NCBI RefSeq assembly: GCF_039537875.1
Contig: NZ_BAABBI010000001.1
Location: 1,240,001 to 1,304,000 of the forward strand
Source of the DNA: Corallibacter vietnamensis
Lineage (GTDB): Bacteria > Bacteroidota > Bacteroidia > Flavobacteriales > Flavobacteriaceae
Direction: 5' to 3'
Length of the DNA: 64,000 nucleotides
A model generated the notes under the pieces. That model worked only from the letters and a program-made list of their open reading frames with translations. It ran no database searches and had not been told where the DNA came from. Both the position numbers and the translations under genes were made by a program. Shown here piece by piece: positions 34,707 through 44,461 of the stretch (positions within the stretch are counted from its first letter, which is position 1; every line of letters begins with the position of its first letter).

Positions 34707-37697
34707 ATGACGAAAGAGCAACAAATAGAAAATGAATTAATTAGTCGATTAAGCGATTTAAAATACACCTATCGTTCTGATATTCGTGATAAAAACACTT
34801 TAGAACAAAACTTCAGAGAAAAATTTGAAAAGTTAAATAGGGTAAATTTAACAGATTCCGAGTTTAAAAAACTTAGAGAAGAAATAGTAAACCCTGATGT
34901 TTTCAAGGCTTCAAACTATTTAAGAAATACCAACACATTTTCAAGAGAAGATGGTACACCGTTACACTATACGCTTGTAAATATTAAAGATTGGTGCAAA
35001 AATGACTTTGAAGTTATTAATCAACTCAGAATAAACACAGATAACAGTAACCATCGTTATGATGTTATTTTATTAATCAATGGTGTTCCTGTTGTTCAAA
35101 TAGAATTAAAAACATTAGAGGTTAGTCATAGAAAAGCAATGCAACAAATTGTTGATTATAAAACTGACCCTGGTAATGGTTATACGAACTCTTTAATGTG
35201 TTTTATTCAGTTATTTATAGTTAGTAATAAGTCCAAAACCATTTATTTCGCTAATAATAATAACCAACACTTTGCTTTTAATGCAGATGAACAATTTTTA
35301 CCTGTTTATGAATTAGCGAGTGAAGACAATAAAAAAATAAGCCATTTAGACGATTTTACAGATAAGTTTTTATCAAAGTGTACCCTTGGTCAAATGATAA
35401 GCCGATATATGGTATTGGTGGCTAGTGAACAAAAAATGCTAGTAATGCGACCTTACCAAATTTATGCGGTTAAAGCAATTGTAGATTGTATAAACGAAAA
35501 TAGAGGGAATGGCTATATATGGCATACTACAGGTAGTGGTAAAACATTAACATCCTTTAAAGCATCGACACTTTTAAAAGAAAACCCAAATATTGAAAAA
35601 TGCTTTTTTGTAGTTGACAGAAAAGATTTAGATAGACAAACACGCGAAGAATTTAATAAATTCCAAGAAGGTAGTGTGGAAGAAAACACAAATACCGAAA
35701 CATTGGTACGTCGTATGTTATCAACCGATTATGCCGATAAAGTAATTGTAACTACGATTCAAAAACTAGGTTTAGCACTCAATCAAAATAGTAGGCGTAA
35801 TGTAAAACAAAGAGAAGATAATAAAGAAACCTATTACGATAGATTAGCACCTTTAAGAGATAAAAGAGTAGTCTTTATATTTGATGAGTGTCACCGCTCA
35901 CAATTTGGCGACAATCACGATGCAATAAAAGAGTTCTTTCCAAAAGCACAATTATTTGGCTTTACAGGAACACCAATTTTTGAAGATAACGCTACTTATA
36001 AAACTATTGAAGGTAACGAAGCATCTTATAAAACAACTACAGATGTGTTTCAGCAAGAGTTACATTCTTACACCATTACGCACGCTATAGAAGATAAAAA
36101 TGTATTACGTTTTCATATCGATTATTTTAAACCGGATGGCGTTGTAAATATTGGTAGCGATATACATAAGTTAGCAGTAGCTAACGCAGTAATTAATAAA
36201 CACGATAAGGCTACAAACGATAGAAGATTCAATAGTATTTTAGCCACGGCTTCAATTAACGATGCAATTCAATATTATACTATTTTTAAAGAATTACAGG
36301 CTCAATTAATTGCAGAAAATGAAGACTATAAACCTTTAAATATTGCTTGTGTATTCTCACCACCTGCCGAGGGCAATAAAGATATTAAACAGTTACAAGA
36401 AGATTTAGAGCAAGAAAAGAAAGATAATGAGGTAGAACCGAATAAAAAGAAAGAAGCCTTAACAGAAATCATTACAGATTACAATACTCAATACGGTACA
36501 AATCATACCATAACAGAGTTCGATTTATATTATCAAGATGTGCAACAGCGCATAAAAGACCAAAAGTATTCTAACAAAGACTATCCGCATCAAAACAAAA
36601 TTGATGTTATGATTGTCGTAGATATGCTCTTAACAGGTTTCGATTCTAAATATCTAAATACCTTATATGTAGATAAAAACTTAAAATACCACGGTTTAAT
36701 TCAAGCCTTTTCACGTACAAACAGGGTAATTAACGATACCAAACCTTACGGTAATATTTTAGACTTTAGACACCAAGAAGAAAGCGTTGATAAAGCAATG
36801 GTATTATTCTCTGGCGAAAAGGTAGACAACCCTAAAGAAATCTGGTTAGTTGATGCAGCACCAAAGGTTATTGAAAAGTACGAAAAGGCAGTACAGAACT
36901 TAAACGAGTTTATGCAATCAAAAGGTTTAGACTGTACACCTTCAGAAGTTAGTAATTTACGTGGTGATGAAGCACGAGCAGAGTTTATCAACACCTTTAA
37001 GGAAGTACAGCGCTTAAAAACACAATTAGACCAATATACAGACTTAGAAGAACAGCAAACAGAAGCTATAGAAGCATTATTGCCTATTGACGATTTACGT
37101 TCCTTCAAATCGGTATATTTAGATACTGCTAAACGCTTAAAAGCACAACAAGATAAAGGTGGTGATAACGTACCACCAGAAGTTGAGCAATTAGATTTTG
37201 AGTTCGTATTGTTTTCTTCTGCGGTAATTGACTACGATTATATCATTGGTTTAATTGCCAAATACACGCAAGACAAACCGTCTAAACAAAAAATGACACG
37301 CCAGCAGCTAATTAATCTATTAAGCTCTAGTGCCAATTTAATTGAAGAACGTGATGATATTATAGAATACATTAACACGCTAGAAGTAGGCAATGGTTTA
37401 ACCGAAAAAGACATACGACAAGGCTATCAAAAATATAAAGACGAAAAGGCAGAAAAAGAACTACGTACAATTGCTGAAAAGCACGGTATTACATCCGATA
37501 GCCTAAAAGCCTTTATTGCCGAAATTATGAACCGTATGCTATTTGATGGCGAAAAGTTAACCGACTTATTAGCACCGTTAGAATTAGGGTGGAAAGAACG
37601 TAGTCCAAGAGAAGAGGCACTAATGGAAGACTTAGTGCCATTATTAAATAAACTAGCCCAAGGGCGTGAAATAGCAGGGTTAAATGCTTATGAGTAA
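34707..37697 (+). CDS. hsdR: Type I restriction enzyme, R subunit (system 1)
   Basis: This 996-aa subunit translocates and cuts unmethylated DNA. An N-terminal PD-(D/E)XK nuclease is visible (PVVQIELK, about 127-134), then the helicase core with Walker A TGSGKT (about 272) and Walker B DECHRS (about 392), FGFTGTP and the late helicase motifs (VDMLLTGFDSK, QAFSRTNR). It is first in the order hsdR-hsdS-ACNase-hsdM, each overlapping the next by a few bases. It is not a close copy of the second hsdR (58692), so the two systems came from separate sources. Confidence 0.95.
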   Translation: MTKEQQIENELISRLSDLKYTYRSDIRDKNTLEQNFREKFEKLNRVNLTDSEFKKLREEIVNPDVFKASNYLRNTNTFSREDGTPLHYTLVNIKDWCKNDFEVINQLRINTDNSNHRYDVILLINGVPVVQIELKTLEVSHRKAMQQIVDYKTDPGNGYTNSLMCFIQLFIVSNKSKTIYFANNNNQHFAFNADEQFLPVYELASEDNKKISHLDDFTDKFLSKCTLGQMISRYMVLVASEQKMLVMRPYQIYAVKAIVDCINENRGNGYIWHTTGSGKTLTSFKASTLLKENPNIEKCFFVVDRKDLDRQTREEFNKFQEGSVEENTNTETLVRRMLSTDYADKVIVTTIQKLGLALNQNSRRNVKQREDNKETYYDRLAPLRDKRVVFIFDECHRSQFGDNHDAIKEFFPKAQLFGFTGTPIFEDNATYKTIEGNEASYKTTTDVFQQELHSYTITHAIEDKNVLRFHIDYFKPDGVVNIGSDIHKLAVANAVINKHDKATNDRRFNSILATASINDAIQYYTIFKELQAQLIAENEDYKPLNIACVFSPPAEGNKDIKQLQEDLEQEKKDNEVEPNKKKEALTEIITDYNTQYGTNHTITEFDLYYQDVQQRIKDQKYSNKDYPHQNKIDVMIVVDMLLTGFDSKYLNTLYVDKNLKYHGLIQAFSRTNRVINDTKPYGNILDFRHQEESVDKAMVLFSGEKVDNPKEIWLVDAAPKVIEKYEKAVQNLNEFMQSKGLDCTPSEVSNLRGDEARAEFINTFKEVQRLKTQLDQYTDLEEQQTEAIEALLPIDDLRSFKSVYLDTAKRLKAQQDKGGDNVPPEVEQLDFEFVLFSSAVIDYDYIIGLIAKYTQDKPSKQKMTRQQLINLLSSSANLIEERDDIIEYINTLEVGNGLTEKDIRQGYQKYKDEKAEKELRTIAEKHGITSDSLKAFIAEIMNRMLFDGEKLTDLLAPLELGWKERSPREEALMEDLVPLLNKLAQGREIAGLNAYE

Positions 37698-38949
37698 AGG
37701 ACAAAATAGTATAGTGCCACAATTGCGGTTTCCTGAGTTTGAAAGTTATGGAGATTGGAATATTGATAAATTTTCAAGTTTCATAAAATTATATAGAGGT
37801 AGTTCACCGAGACCTATAAGTCAATTTTTGACTAAAGATGAAAATGGAGTTAATTGGATAAAGATAGGGGACACTAAAAATGCTGTAGGCTTTGAGATTT
37901 CAAAGGTGGAAGAAAAGATAACTACGGAAGGTTCTAAAAAATCCAGGAAAGTAAAAAAGGGAGAATTGATTTTAGCTAACTCTATGAGTTATGGTGCAAC
38001 TTATGAATTAAAAATAGAAGGTTGTATTTATGACGGTTGGTTTGTGCTTAGGGAATATGAAGATAGTTTTGATAAGCAATTTTTACTTCAACTTTTAAAT
38101 TCAGACTTTTTACAAATACAATACAAAAGGTTGGCAGCAGGAGGTATTGTTCAAAATATTAGTAGTGAAATAGTTTACAATACTTTATTACCAAAATTTT
38201 CAATAAAAGAACAACAAAAAATAGCCGCTTGTCTTTCTTCTTTAGATGAAGTCATTAATGCAGAAACCGAAAAGCTAGAGTTGTTACAAGACCATAAAAA
38301 AGGCTTATTACAACAGTTGTTTCCGCAAGAAGGAGAAACGCAACCTAAATACCGCTTTCCAGAGTTTATAAATGATGGGGATTGGGAGAAAAGGACTCTA
38401 GGTGATGAAGATTTTACAATCATCATAATGGGTTCTTCGCCAAAATCATCTTCCTACAATGAAAATAAAAAAGGTCTTCCTTTATTACAAGGAAATGCAG
38501 ACATCAAAAATAGAAAGTCTAAACCAAGAATTTACACTACAGAAGTAACGAAAAAATGTGAAATTGATGATATATTATTAAGCGTTCGTGCGCCTGTAGG
38601 GACTGTTGCCAAATCCCTTCATAATGCTTGTATTGGTAGGGGTATTTCTGCAATTAGGGTTGTTAAGGGAAATTCACAAGAATTTCTCTATCAATGGTTA
38701 ATTTCATTTGAACCTTATTGGGTAAACATTTCTCAAGGAGGTACATTTGATTCAGTAAACAGTAGTGATATAAAAAGTTTAAAAATATTTCTGCCTAAAA
38801 ATCCAAAAGAACAACAAAAAATAGCCGATTGTTTGTCAGCAGCAGATGATTTAATAGAAGCCCAATCTCAAAAAATAGAAGATTTGCAGTTTCATAAAAA
38901 AGGCTTGTTGCAACAATTGTTTCCTAATGTAAATGAGGTAGCGGTATGA
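37684..38949 (+). CDS. hsdS: Type I restriction enzyme, S subunit (system 1)
   Basis: This 421-aa specificity subunit has the expected two target-recognition domains (about 15-170 and 225-370), each followed by a conserved helical spacer with EQQKIA and a HKKGLLQQLFP repeat. The two spacers are near copies of each other, as in intact S subunits. It sets the recognition sequence for both cutting and methylation. It overlaps hsdR by 14 bases (or 8 if the second ATG, two codons in, is used) and overlaps the next gene by four. Confidence 0.94.
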   Translation: MLMSKGQNSIVPQLRFPEFESYGDWNIDKFSSFIKLYRGSSPRPISQFLTKDENGVNWIKIGDTKNAVGFEISKVEEKITTEGSKKSRKVKKGELILANSMSYGATYELKIEGCIYDGWFVLREYEDSFDKQFLLQLLNSDFLQIQYKRLAAGGIVQNISSEIVYNTLLPKFSIKEQQKIAACLSSLDEVINAETEKLELLQDHKKGLLQQLFPQEGETQPKYRFPEFINDGDWEKRTLGDEDFTIIIMGSSPKSSSYNENKKGLPLLQGNADIKNRKSKPRIYTTEVTKKCEIDDILLSVRAPVGTVAKSLHNACIGRGISAIRVVKGNSQEFLYQWLISFEPYWVNISQGGTFDSVNSSDIKSLKIFLPKNPKEQQKIADCLSAADDLIEAQSQKIEDLQFHKKGLLQQLFPNVNEVAV

Positions 38950-40094
38950 GTGTATTAACTAACTATAACAACTTAACAGAAGTAGCAGGTCACTACAGAA
39001 AAGTGTTAACAGGCGACCATACACCAGAAAAAGAACTTATCTTGTTTTTTGCGCATAATGGTACAGGAAAAACAAGGTTATCTATGGAGTTCAAAGAATT
39101 AGGTAAAACAGAAGATACTAGAGATACCTTATATTTTAATGCCTTTACAGAAGACCTTTTTACTTGGAATAACGATTTAGAGAATGACACCAATAGAGTG
39201 TTAATGTTCAATAAAGATTCTGCTTTTTTTGATGGTTTACAAGAATTGGAAATGGAAACACGTATTGGTGCATTGTTTCAAAACTATGTAAATCTCACTT
39301 TTTTTATCGATTACGATAATTATACGGTAACCTTTTCAAGAGACGTTATTGTAGAGGGTAATTCGCAAAAGGTTGATAATATTAAAATATCGAGAGGCGA
39401 AGAAAACCTTTTTATTTGGTGTTTTTTTATTGCGATATGCGAAATTGCTATTGACCAAGTAAATAGCGATGAAGATACAGGAGCTTACAATTGGGTTAAA
39501 TACATTTATATAGACGACCCTATTTCTTCTTTAGACGAAAACAAAGCGGTAGCTGTAGCTTGCGATTTAGGGGCTTTAATAAAAAAAATAAAAGCGGATG
39601 GAAGTAAAATAAAAACTGTAGTATCAACCCATCATAGTTTATTTTTTAATGTAATGTATAATGAGTTAAGAAATAAAGTTAAAAATAAAAGCTACTATTT
39701 ACATTCTAAAAATGATGATACATATACCCTACAGGATACAGGAGATGTGCCATTCTTTCATCATATAGCAATAATCAGTCAATTAAAACAAGTAGTGGAT
39801 TCTGGTGATATTTATACGCACCATTTTAATACGTTAAGGAGTATATTAGAAAAAACAGCTAGTTTTTTTGGTTACGATAAAATAGATAAATGCATTCAGG
39901 GCTTAGAAGATGAAGTACTTTTTGAAAGGGCTTTAAATTTATTTAGTCACGGTAAGTATTCCATATACGACCCAAGGGAAATGGGTGCAGACAATAAAGA
40001 GTTATTTAAAAAAATATTCGATGGATTTCTTACTAAATATGAATTTTATTTACCAGAAATCTTTAACGAACAACAAGAAGCAGTACAAGAATGA
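38946..40094 (+). CDS. PrrC-like anticodon nuclease (ABC-type ATPase plus HEPN-like nuclease)
   Basis: This 382-aa protein looks like a PrrC/RloC-type suicide tRNA nuclease held inactive by its type I restriction partner. Walker A is AHNGTGKT (36-43), the signature is ISRGEEN (148-154), Walker B is YIYIDDPISSLD (186-197) and the switch His is in STHH. The C-terminal half contains R298-x3-E302-x32-H335 in LRSILE and FSHG, matching the R-x3-E-x31-H catalytic triad known from PrrC to within one residue. It is fused by ATGA overlaps between hsdS and hsdM. In the classic prr locus prrC also lies inside the hsd operon. Activity is inferred. Confidence 0.75.
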   Translation: MSVLTNYNNLTEVAGHYRKVLTGDHTPEKELILFFAHNGTGKTRLSMEFKELGKTEDTRDTLYFNAFTEDLFTWNNDLENDTNRVLMFNKDSAFFDGLQELEMETRIGALFQNYVNLTFFIDYDNYTVTFSRDVIVEGNSQKVDNIKISRGEENLFIWCFFIAICEIAIDQVNSDEDTGAYNWVKYIYIDDPISSLDENKAVAVACDLGALIKKIKADGSKIKTVVSTHHSLFFNVMYNELRNKVKNKSYYLHSKNDDTYTLQDTGDVPFFHHIAIISQLKQVVDSGDIYTHHFNTLRSILEKTASFFGYDKIDKCIQGLEDEVLFERALNLFSHGKYSIYDPREMGADNKELFKKIFDGFLTKYEFYLPEIFNEQQEAVQE

Positions 40095-41719
40095 CAGCAA
40101 AACAAAAACAGGATAAATTAGGTCAAACACTTTGGGATATAGCAGATAGTTTAAGAGGAGCAATGAATGCGGATGATTTCCGTGATTATATGTTGTCATT
40201 TCTCTTTTTACGTTATTTATCAGACAACTACGAAACATCAGTTAAAAAAGAATTAGGGTCTGATTATCCAAAATTAGATGAAGAAGATAGTCGTACACCC
40301 TTATCGGTTTGGTATCAAGACAATCCAGAGTTTATTGCAGACTTTGAAAAGCAAATGCGTAGAAAAGTACACTACGTTATTGAGCCAGCATATTTATGGA
40401 ATAGCATTGCAGAATTAGCAAGAACACAGAATAGCGAATTATTATTGACCTTACAAAAAGGGTTTAAATACATAGAAAACGAATCGTTTGATAATTCTTT
40501 CAAAGGGTTGTTTTCAGAAATCAATCTAGATTCAGAAAAGTTGGGTAAAAATTATGAAGCTAGAAACAAAAAGCTTTGTACTATCATCCAAAAAATCGCA
40601 GAGGGTATTGAGGAGTTTGATACAGATACCGATAGTTTAGGTAATGCTTACGAGTACTTAATTGGTCAGTTTGCAGCAGGTTCAGGTAAAAAGGCAGGAG
40701 AATTTTATACCCCACAAGAATTATCTACCGTACTTTCTGAAATAGTAAGTTTAGATAGTCAAAACCCAAAAGCAGGTAAAAAGAAAAAAATCAATAAGGT
40801 ATTAGATTTTGCTTGTGGTTCGGGGTCATTACTATTAAATGTAAAGAATAAAATAGAAAAACAAGAAGGTGGCGGCACTATCAGTAGAATATATGGTCAA
40901 GAAAAGAATATAACCACCTACAACTTAGCACGTATGAATATGTTGTTGCACGGTGTTAAGGATTCTGAGTTTGAAATATTTCACGGTGATACCTTAAAAA
41001 ATGATTGGGATATTTTAAATGAAATGAACCCTGCTAAAAAAGTAGAGTTTGATGCTATTGTAGCAAATCCACCATTTAGTTTACGTTGGAATCCAAGTGA
41101 AACCACAGCGGAAGATTTTAGATTTAAAAACTATGGTTTAGCACCTAAATCGGCAGCAGATTTTGCATTCTTATTACACGGTTTTCACTTTTTAAGTGAT
41201 GAAGGAACGATGGCTATTATATTACCACACGGTGTGTTATTTAGAGGTGGTGCGGAACAACGTATTCGCACAAAATTATTGAAAGATGGTAATATTGACA
41301 CAGTAATTGGTTTGCCTTCAAATTTATTCTTTTCAACTGGTATTCCTGTATGTATTCTAGTATTAAAAAAATGCAAAAAAGAAGACGATGTACTTTTTAT
41401 AAATGCTAGTGATGAAGAAAATTTTGCAAAAGAAAAACGACAAAACTTTTTACGTAAAAAGGATATAAAGAGAATTGTTGATACTTACCAAAACAGACCA
41501 GAAATAGAAGAAAGATATGCACGTAGCGTATCAATGGAAGAAATAGAGAAAAACGATTTTAATCTTAATATCTCAAGATACGTTAGTACAGCAAAACCAG
41601 AACCAATTATCAACTTAAAAGAAGTTAATAGTAAGCTTGTTGATGTAGAGAAAAGAATAAAAGCAAGTACGGAAGAACATAATGCTTATTTAAAGGAATT
41701 AGGCTTGGACACCATATAA
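40091..41719 (+). CDS. hsdM: Type I restriction enzyme, M subunit (system 1)
   Basis: This 542-aa adenine-N6 methyltransferase modifies the host recognition sites and forms the M2S core. N-terminal helical domain to about 160, then GEFYTPQELS, the SAM motif DFACGSGSLL (about 238) and the catalytic motif NPPF (about 326). The C-terminal helical tail fits the family. It is last in the four-gene operon. No terminator was seen, and an unrelated element gene follows after about 65 bases. Confidence 0.95.
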   Translation: MTAKQKQDKLGQTLWDIADSLRGAMNADDFRDYMLSFLFLRYLSDNYETSVKKELGSDYPKLDEEDSRTPLSVWYQDNPEFIADFEKQMRRKVHYVIEPAYLWNSIAELARTQNSELLLTLQKGFKYIENESFDNSFKGLFSEINLDSEKLGKNYEARNKKLCTIIQKIAEGIEEFDTDTDSLGNAYEYLIGQFAAGSGKKAGEFYTPQELSTVLSEIVSLDSQNPKAGKKKKINKVLDFACGSGSLLLNVKNKIEKQEGGGTISRIYGQEKNITTYNLARMNMLLHGVKDSEFEIFHGDTLKNDWDILNEMNPAKKVEFDAIVANPPFSLRWNPSETTAEDFRFKNYGLAPKSAADFAFLLHGFHFLSDEGTMAIILPHGVLFRGGAEQRIRTKLLKDGNIDTVIGLPSNLFFSTGIPVCILVLKKCKKEDDVLFINASDEENFAKEKRQNFLRKKDIKRIVDTYQNRPEIEERYARSVSMEEIEKNDFNLNISRYVSTAKPEPIINLKEVNSKLVDVEKRIKASTEEHNAYLKELGLDTI

Positions 41720-41785
41720 ATGCAACGGTATCTGTCAAAAAGACTTATGGTAGGATAACTAGTGTTAATTACTAATTTTATTTTT

Positions 41786-42904
41786 ATGACTAGAGAAGAG
41801 CTTTATAATTTAGTATGGTTTAAACCCATATCTGCTATCCTTAAAGAATATCCAATAAGTAATTCAGCCTTCAAAAATTTATGTAAAGAAAATGATATTC
41901 CATTACCAGAAAATGGATATTGGCAAAAGTTAAAACACAATAAAAAGGTAACTATCATTCCCTTACCTAAATGGGATAAAGAGATTAAAGATATTTCCTT
42001 AACGGAGAAGTTAGAAGGATTGTCAGAATTGAATGTGTTAATAAAGGAGATTAAAAATGACAAGTCCTTGCCATTAAAGGTTCCTGAAAATTTCACTAAA
42101 ACGGATAAGATAATAGTTAGAACAAAGAAGTATTTCAGTGAATCGGCAAAAATCAAGTACCCTAAAAGAATTGATGAGCCTAAAGAAGGAGTTTTTTCTA
42201 TATCTGTTTCAAAATCACTTGAAAGACGAGCATATTTGTTTGCAGATACATTAATAAAGTTAGTTAGGGCAAGAGGTCACGATGTGGCAATAGTGACAGA
42301 TCATAAATATCATGATTATAATGGTACGAAACTTATAATATTTGGGGAGTATTTCAATATTCGAATACGAGAACCCGATAATAGAATAATGGAAAAACAT
42401 GAGAGATCTGACTGGATGGAAGCTAAATATTATCCATCTGGTAAATTGACTCTTCAATATGATAGGCGCATTTATGGTAACACTTGGAGTGATACTAAAA
42501 CAAAATTATTAGAAGACAAGTTGCCAAATATATTAGCCTTTTTTGAAATTCGAGCAAAACGCAAAAAGAAGAAGCGCATTGAGAGGGAGATTCGACATAA
42601 GGAGTATGAAAGAAAAAGAAAAATCGAGGAAGAATTAAAGGTAAATAGAAATAGGGAATTAGAAGCTTTTAAGGCTGTTATAAGCAATTCAAGTAGGTGG
42701 CAAAAATCAATGGATTTAAGAAATTATATAAAGACAGTTGAATCGAATGCTTTAGAAAATGACAAGCTGACTCAAGAATTAAAGGAATGGCTACAATGGG
42801 TTAAGGACAAAGCTGATTGGTATGACCCATTAATCGAGAAGGAGGATGAGTTGTTTGAAGAAGTGGATAGGGATACTTTGGAAGTAGGCAGACGATATTG
42901 GTAG
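41786..42904 (+). CDS. Mobile-element cargo protein with N-terminal HTH (unknown function)
   Basis: This 372-aa protein belongs, from memory, to a widespread unnamed family beginning MTREELYxLVW with a helix-turn-helix-like stretch (ILKEYPISNSAFKNLCKEN) and the PLPENGYWQKLK signature. The middle carries a domain with WMEAKYYPSGKLTLQ, and the C-terminus is a long charged coiled coil ending KADWYDPL. Such genes are common at the edges of integrated elements and in defence islands, with no proven function. It is the last gene before attR. The ATG at this position is preferred over an upstream start because it begins the conserved motif. Confidence 0.7.
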   Translation: MTREELYNLVWFKPISAILKEYPISNSAFKNLCKENDIPLPENGYWQKLKHNKKVTIIPLPKWDKEIKDISLTEKLEGLSELNVLIKEIKNDKSLPLKVPENFTKTDKIIVRTKKYFSESAKIKYPKRIDEPKEGVFSISVSKSLERRAYLFADTLIKLVRARGHDVAIVTDHKYHDYNGTKLIIFGEYFNIRIREPDNRIMEKHERSDWMEAKYYPSGKLTLQYDRRIYGNTWSDTKTKLLEDKLPNILAFFEIRAKRKKKKRIEREIRHKEYERKRKIEEELKVNRNRELEAFKAVISNSSRWQKSMDLRNYIKTVESNALENDKLTQELKEWLQWVKDKADWYDPLIEKEDELFEEVDRDTLEVGRRYW

Positions 42905-42944
42905 AAAAGCACTATATTTGGTATAGAAATTAATATAAATCAGA

Positions 42945-42968
42945 GTACACGATTCAGTACATGATTTA
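42945..42968 (+). repeat. Tandem 12-bp repeat, probable integrase arm site (right)
   Basis: GTACACGATTCA then GTACATGATTTA match the left pair at 29502-29525 at 22 of 24 positions in the same orientation. It lies 46 bases inside attR. Confidence 0.6.
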
Positions 42969-43014
42969 GCTCAAAAAAGAGTGAAATAGCGGGTTTTTGG
43001 AAGATTTTCTCAAA

Positions 43015-43057
43015 CTCATAACCCGAAGGTCACTGGTTCGAGTCCAGTTCCCGCTAC
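43015..43057 (+). repeat. attR of element 1 / attL of element 2
   Basis: An exact 43-bp copy of the fMet tRNA 3' part, starting in the anticodon loop. No 5' tRNA half precedes it, so it is an attachment remnant and not a tRNA gene. Confidence 0.9.
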
Positions 43058-43079
43058 TAATGACAAAGTCACGTATAAT

Positions 43080-43104
43080 AACGGTTTGGTGTTGCCAAAC
43101 CGTT
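43080..43104 (+). terminator. Terminator between att and integrase 2
   Basis: AACGGTTTGG / CCAAACCGTT perfect 10-bp stem, five-base loop and T-run. Same position relative to att as the hairpin at 29441-29466 but a different stem. Confidence 0.85.
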
Positions 43105-43109
43105 TTTTT

Positions 43110-44459
43110 ATGCTTAATTTTAACCTCCTAATTGAAAAAGAATACAAAAGTGCATACGAAAGTGCATACGATTTGTCATTGAAAAAAGAATATTCTACAC
43201 CCAAAATCTACACTGCAAATAACGACTTATCGAAACGTTGGTATGTGTATTTTTCTTACCGAAATCCTGATACGGGAAAACTAAAGCGTCAAACACCAAT
43301 TTATGGTGAAGCCAATAAATATAAAACCAAGGAAGAGCGATTGGCCGTTTTAACAATTTTAAGACAAACTTTAAATAAATTATTACGCCAAGGTTACAGT
43401 CCGTATAAAAACAATGATAGTGTATATCAGAAGCAACAGGAAACTCTAGAAAAGGAAGAAGCTATAGTTGAAACTCAAAAAACACAAAAAGTTAAGCTTG
43501 AGAAAGAGGTTGCTGTAACTGTTAAGAGAAAACCTAGAAAGTCAACCAAGAAAGAATTAGGAGCAACATTAAAAGAGGCTTTTGATTTTGATATGGTGCT
43601 TAAGGAAAAAACACTTCAAGCAAGTAGCTTACGCTCTTACAGTAGCCATATTAGAATTTTCAAAAAATGGCTTCAAGAGAACAAGAAACAAATCAAATAC
43701 ATAAAAGACGTTGATAAATCTATAGTGTCCGAGTTTTTGCTTCAAATTATGACAAAAACTTCTGCTAGAAACAGAAACAATTATAGAGCAAGTTTAAGTA
43801 GCTTCTTTTCTACTTTAGAAGACCACGAACTTGTAGCAGAAAATTTTGTAAAGAAAATTAAAAATCATAAAACGACAACGACAAGGAATAAGACCTATAC
43901 GAAAGTACAGCAAAAAGAAATCTTCGATTATCTAGAGAAAGAAGATCCTACTTTATTACTCTTTATTCAGTTTGTGTCTTTCAATTTCTTAAGGCCTATA
44001 GAAGTTTGTAGACTTAAAGTAGGAGATATTAATACAGAAAATCGCACCTTAAGTTTTAAAGCAAAAAACAGTCCTTTAAAAACGAAGATTATTCCAGAGG
44101 TGTTATGGAAAGAGTTACCAGATTTATCAAAGTTTAAACATGATGATTTCCTTTTTACCTACAAAGGTATTGGCGGAGCTTGGGAAGGTACAGCAGATTA
44201 CAAAAGAAATTATTTTTCTAGTCGCTTTAAAAAAGTTGTTAAAGATAAATTTGGATTAGGTGTTGATTATGGTATGTATAGTTTTAGGCATACTTTTATA
44301 ACTAAATTGTATCGAGCTTTGGTTGAAGACTCATCGCCGCATGCAGCAAAGAGTAAGCTTATGCAAATTACAGGGCATTCTTCTATGACAGCTTTAGAGC
44401 AATATTTAAGAGACATTGATGCCGAGTTACCAGAAGACTATTCAAAATTTATTAAATAG
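43110..44459 (+). CDS. Tyrosine recombinase (integrase 2)
   Basis: This 449-aa recombinase is a clear paralogue of integrase 1: both share PKIYT near the N-terminus, RNPDTG, GEAN, RNRNN, FLRPIEVCRL (LLRPMEVCRL in integrase 1), YSFRHT, TGHS and LEQYLR with the nucleophile Tyr. It probably integrates element 2 into the same fMet tRNA. The start is the ATG just after the terminator. No internal Met precedes the conserved region. The 5' end contains its own tandem 12-bp repeat (43147-43170), placed like that of integrase 1 but of different sequence, so the two integrases may not share arm sites. Confidence 0.9.
   Translation: MLNFNLLIEKEYKSAYESAYDLSLKKEYSTPKIYTANNDLSKRWYVYFSYRNPDTGKLKRQTPIYGEANKYKTKEERLAVLTILRQTLNKLLRQGYSPYKNNDSVYQKQQETLEKEEAIVETQKTQKVKLEKEVAVTVKRKPRKSTKKELGATLKEAFDFDMVLKEKTLQASSLRSYSSHIRIFKKWLQENKKQIKYIKDVDKSIVSEFLLQIMTKTSARNRNNYRASLSSFFSTLEDHELVAENFVKKIKNHKTTTTRNKTYTKVQQKEIFDYLEKEDPTLLLFIQFVSFNFLRPIEVCRLKVGDINTENRTLSFKAKNSPLKTKIIPEVLWKELPDLSKFKHDDFLFTYKGIGGAWEGTADYKRNYFSSRFKKVVKDKFGLGVDYGMYSFRHTFITKLYRALVEDSSPHAAKSKLMQITGHSSMTALEQYLRDIDAELPEDYSKFIK
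43147..43170 (+). repeat. Tandem 12-bp repeat inside integrase 2
   Basis: AAAGTGCATACG occurs twice without a gap. It lies at the place where integrase 1 has its own tandem repeat. A right-end partner, if any, is outside the window. Confidence 0.5.
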
Positions 44460-44461
44460 GA

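Noticed and set aside
38946..40094. ABC transporter or SMC-type ATPase
   Set aside because: There is no membrane domain or long coiled coil, and the C-terminal R-E-H pattern with the operon position fits PrrC-like nucleases better.
43015..43057. A second tRNA-Met
   Set aside because: Only the 3' 43 bases are present. There is no D arm, 5' acceptor strand or anticodon-stem 5' half, so it is an attachment remnant.
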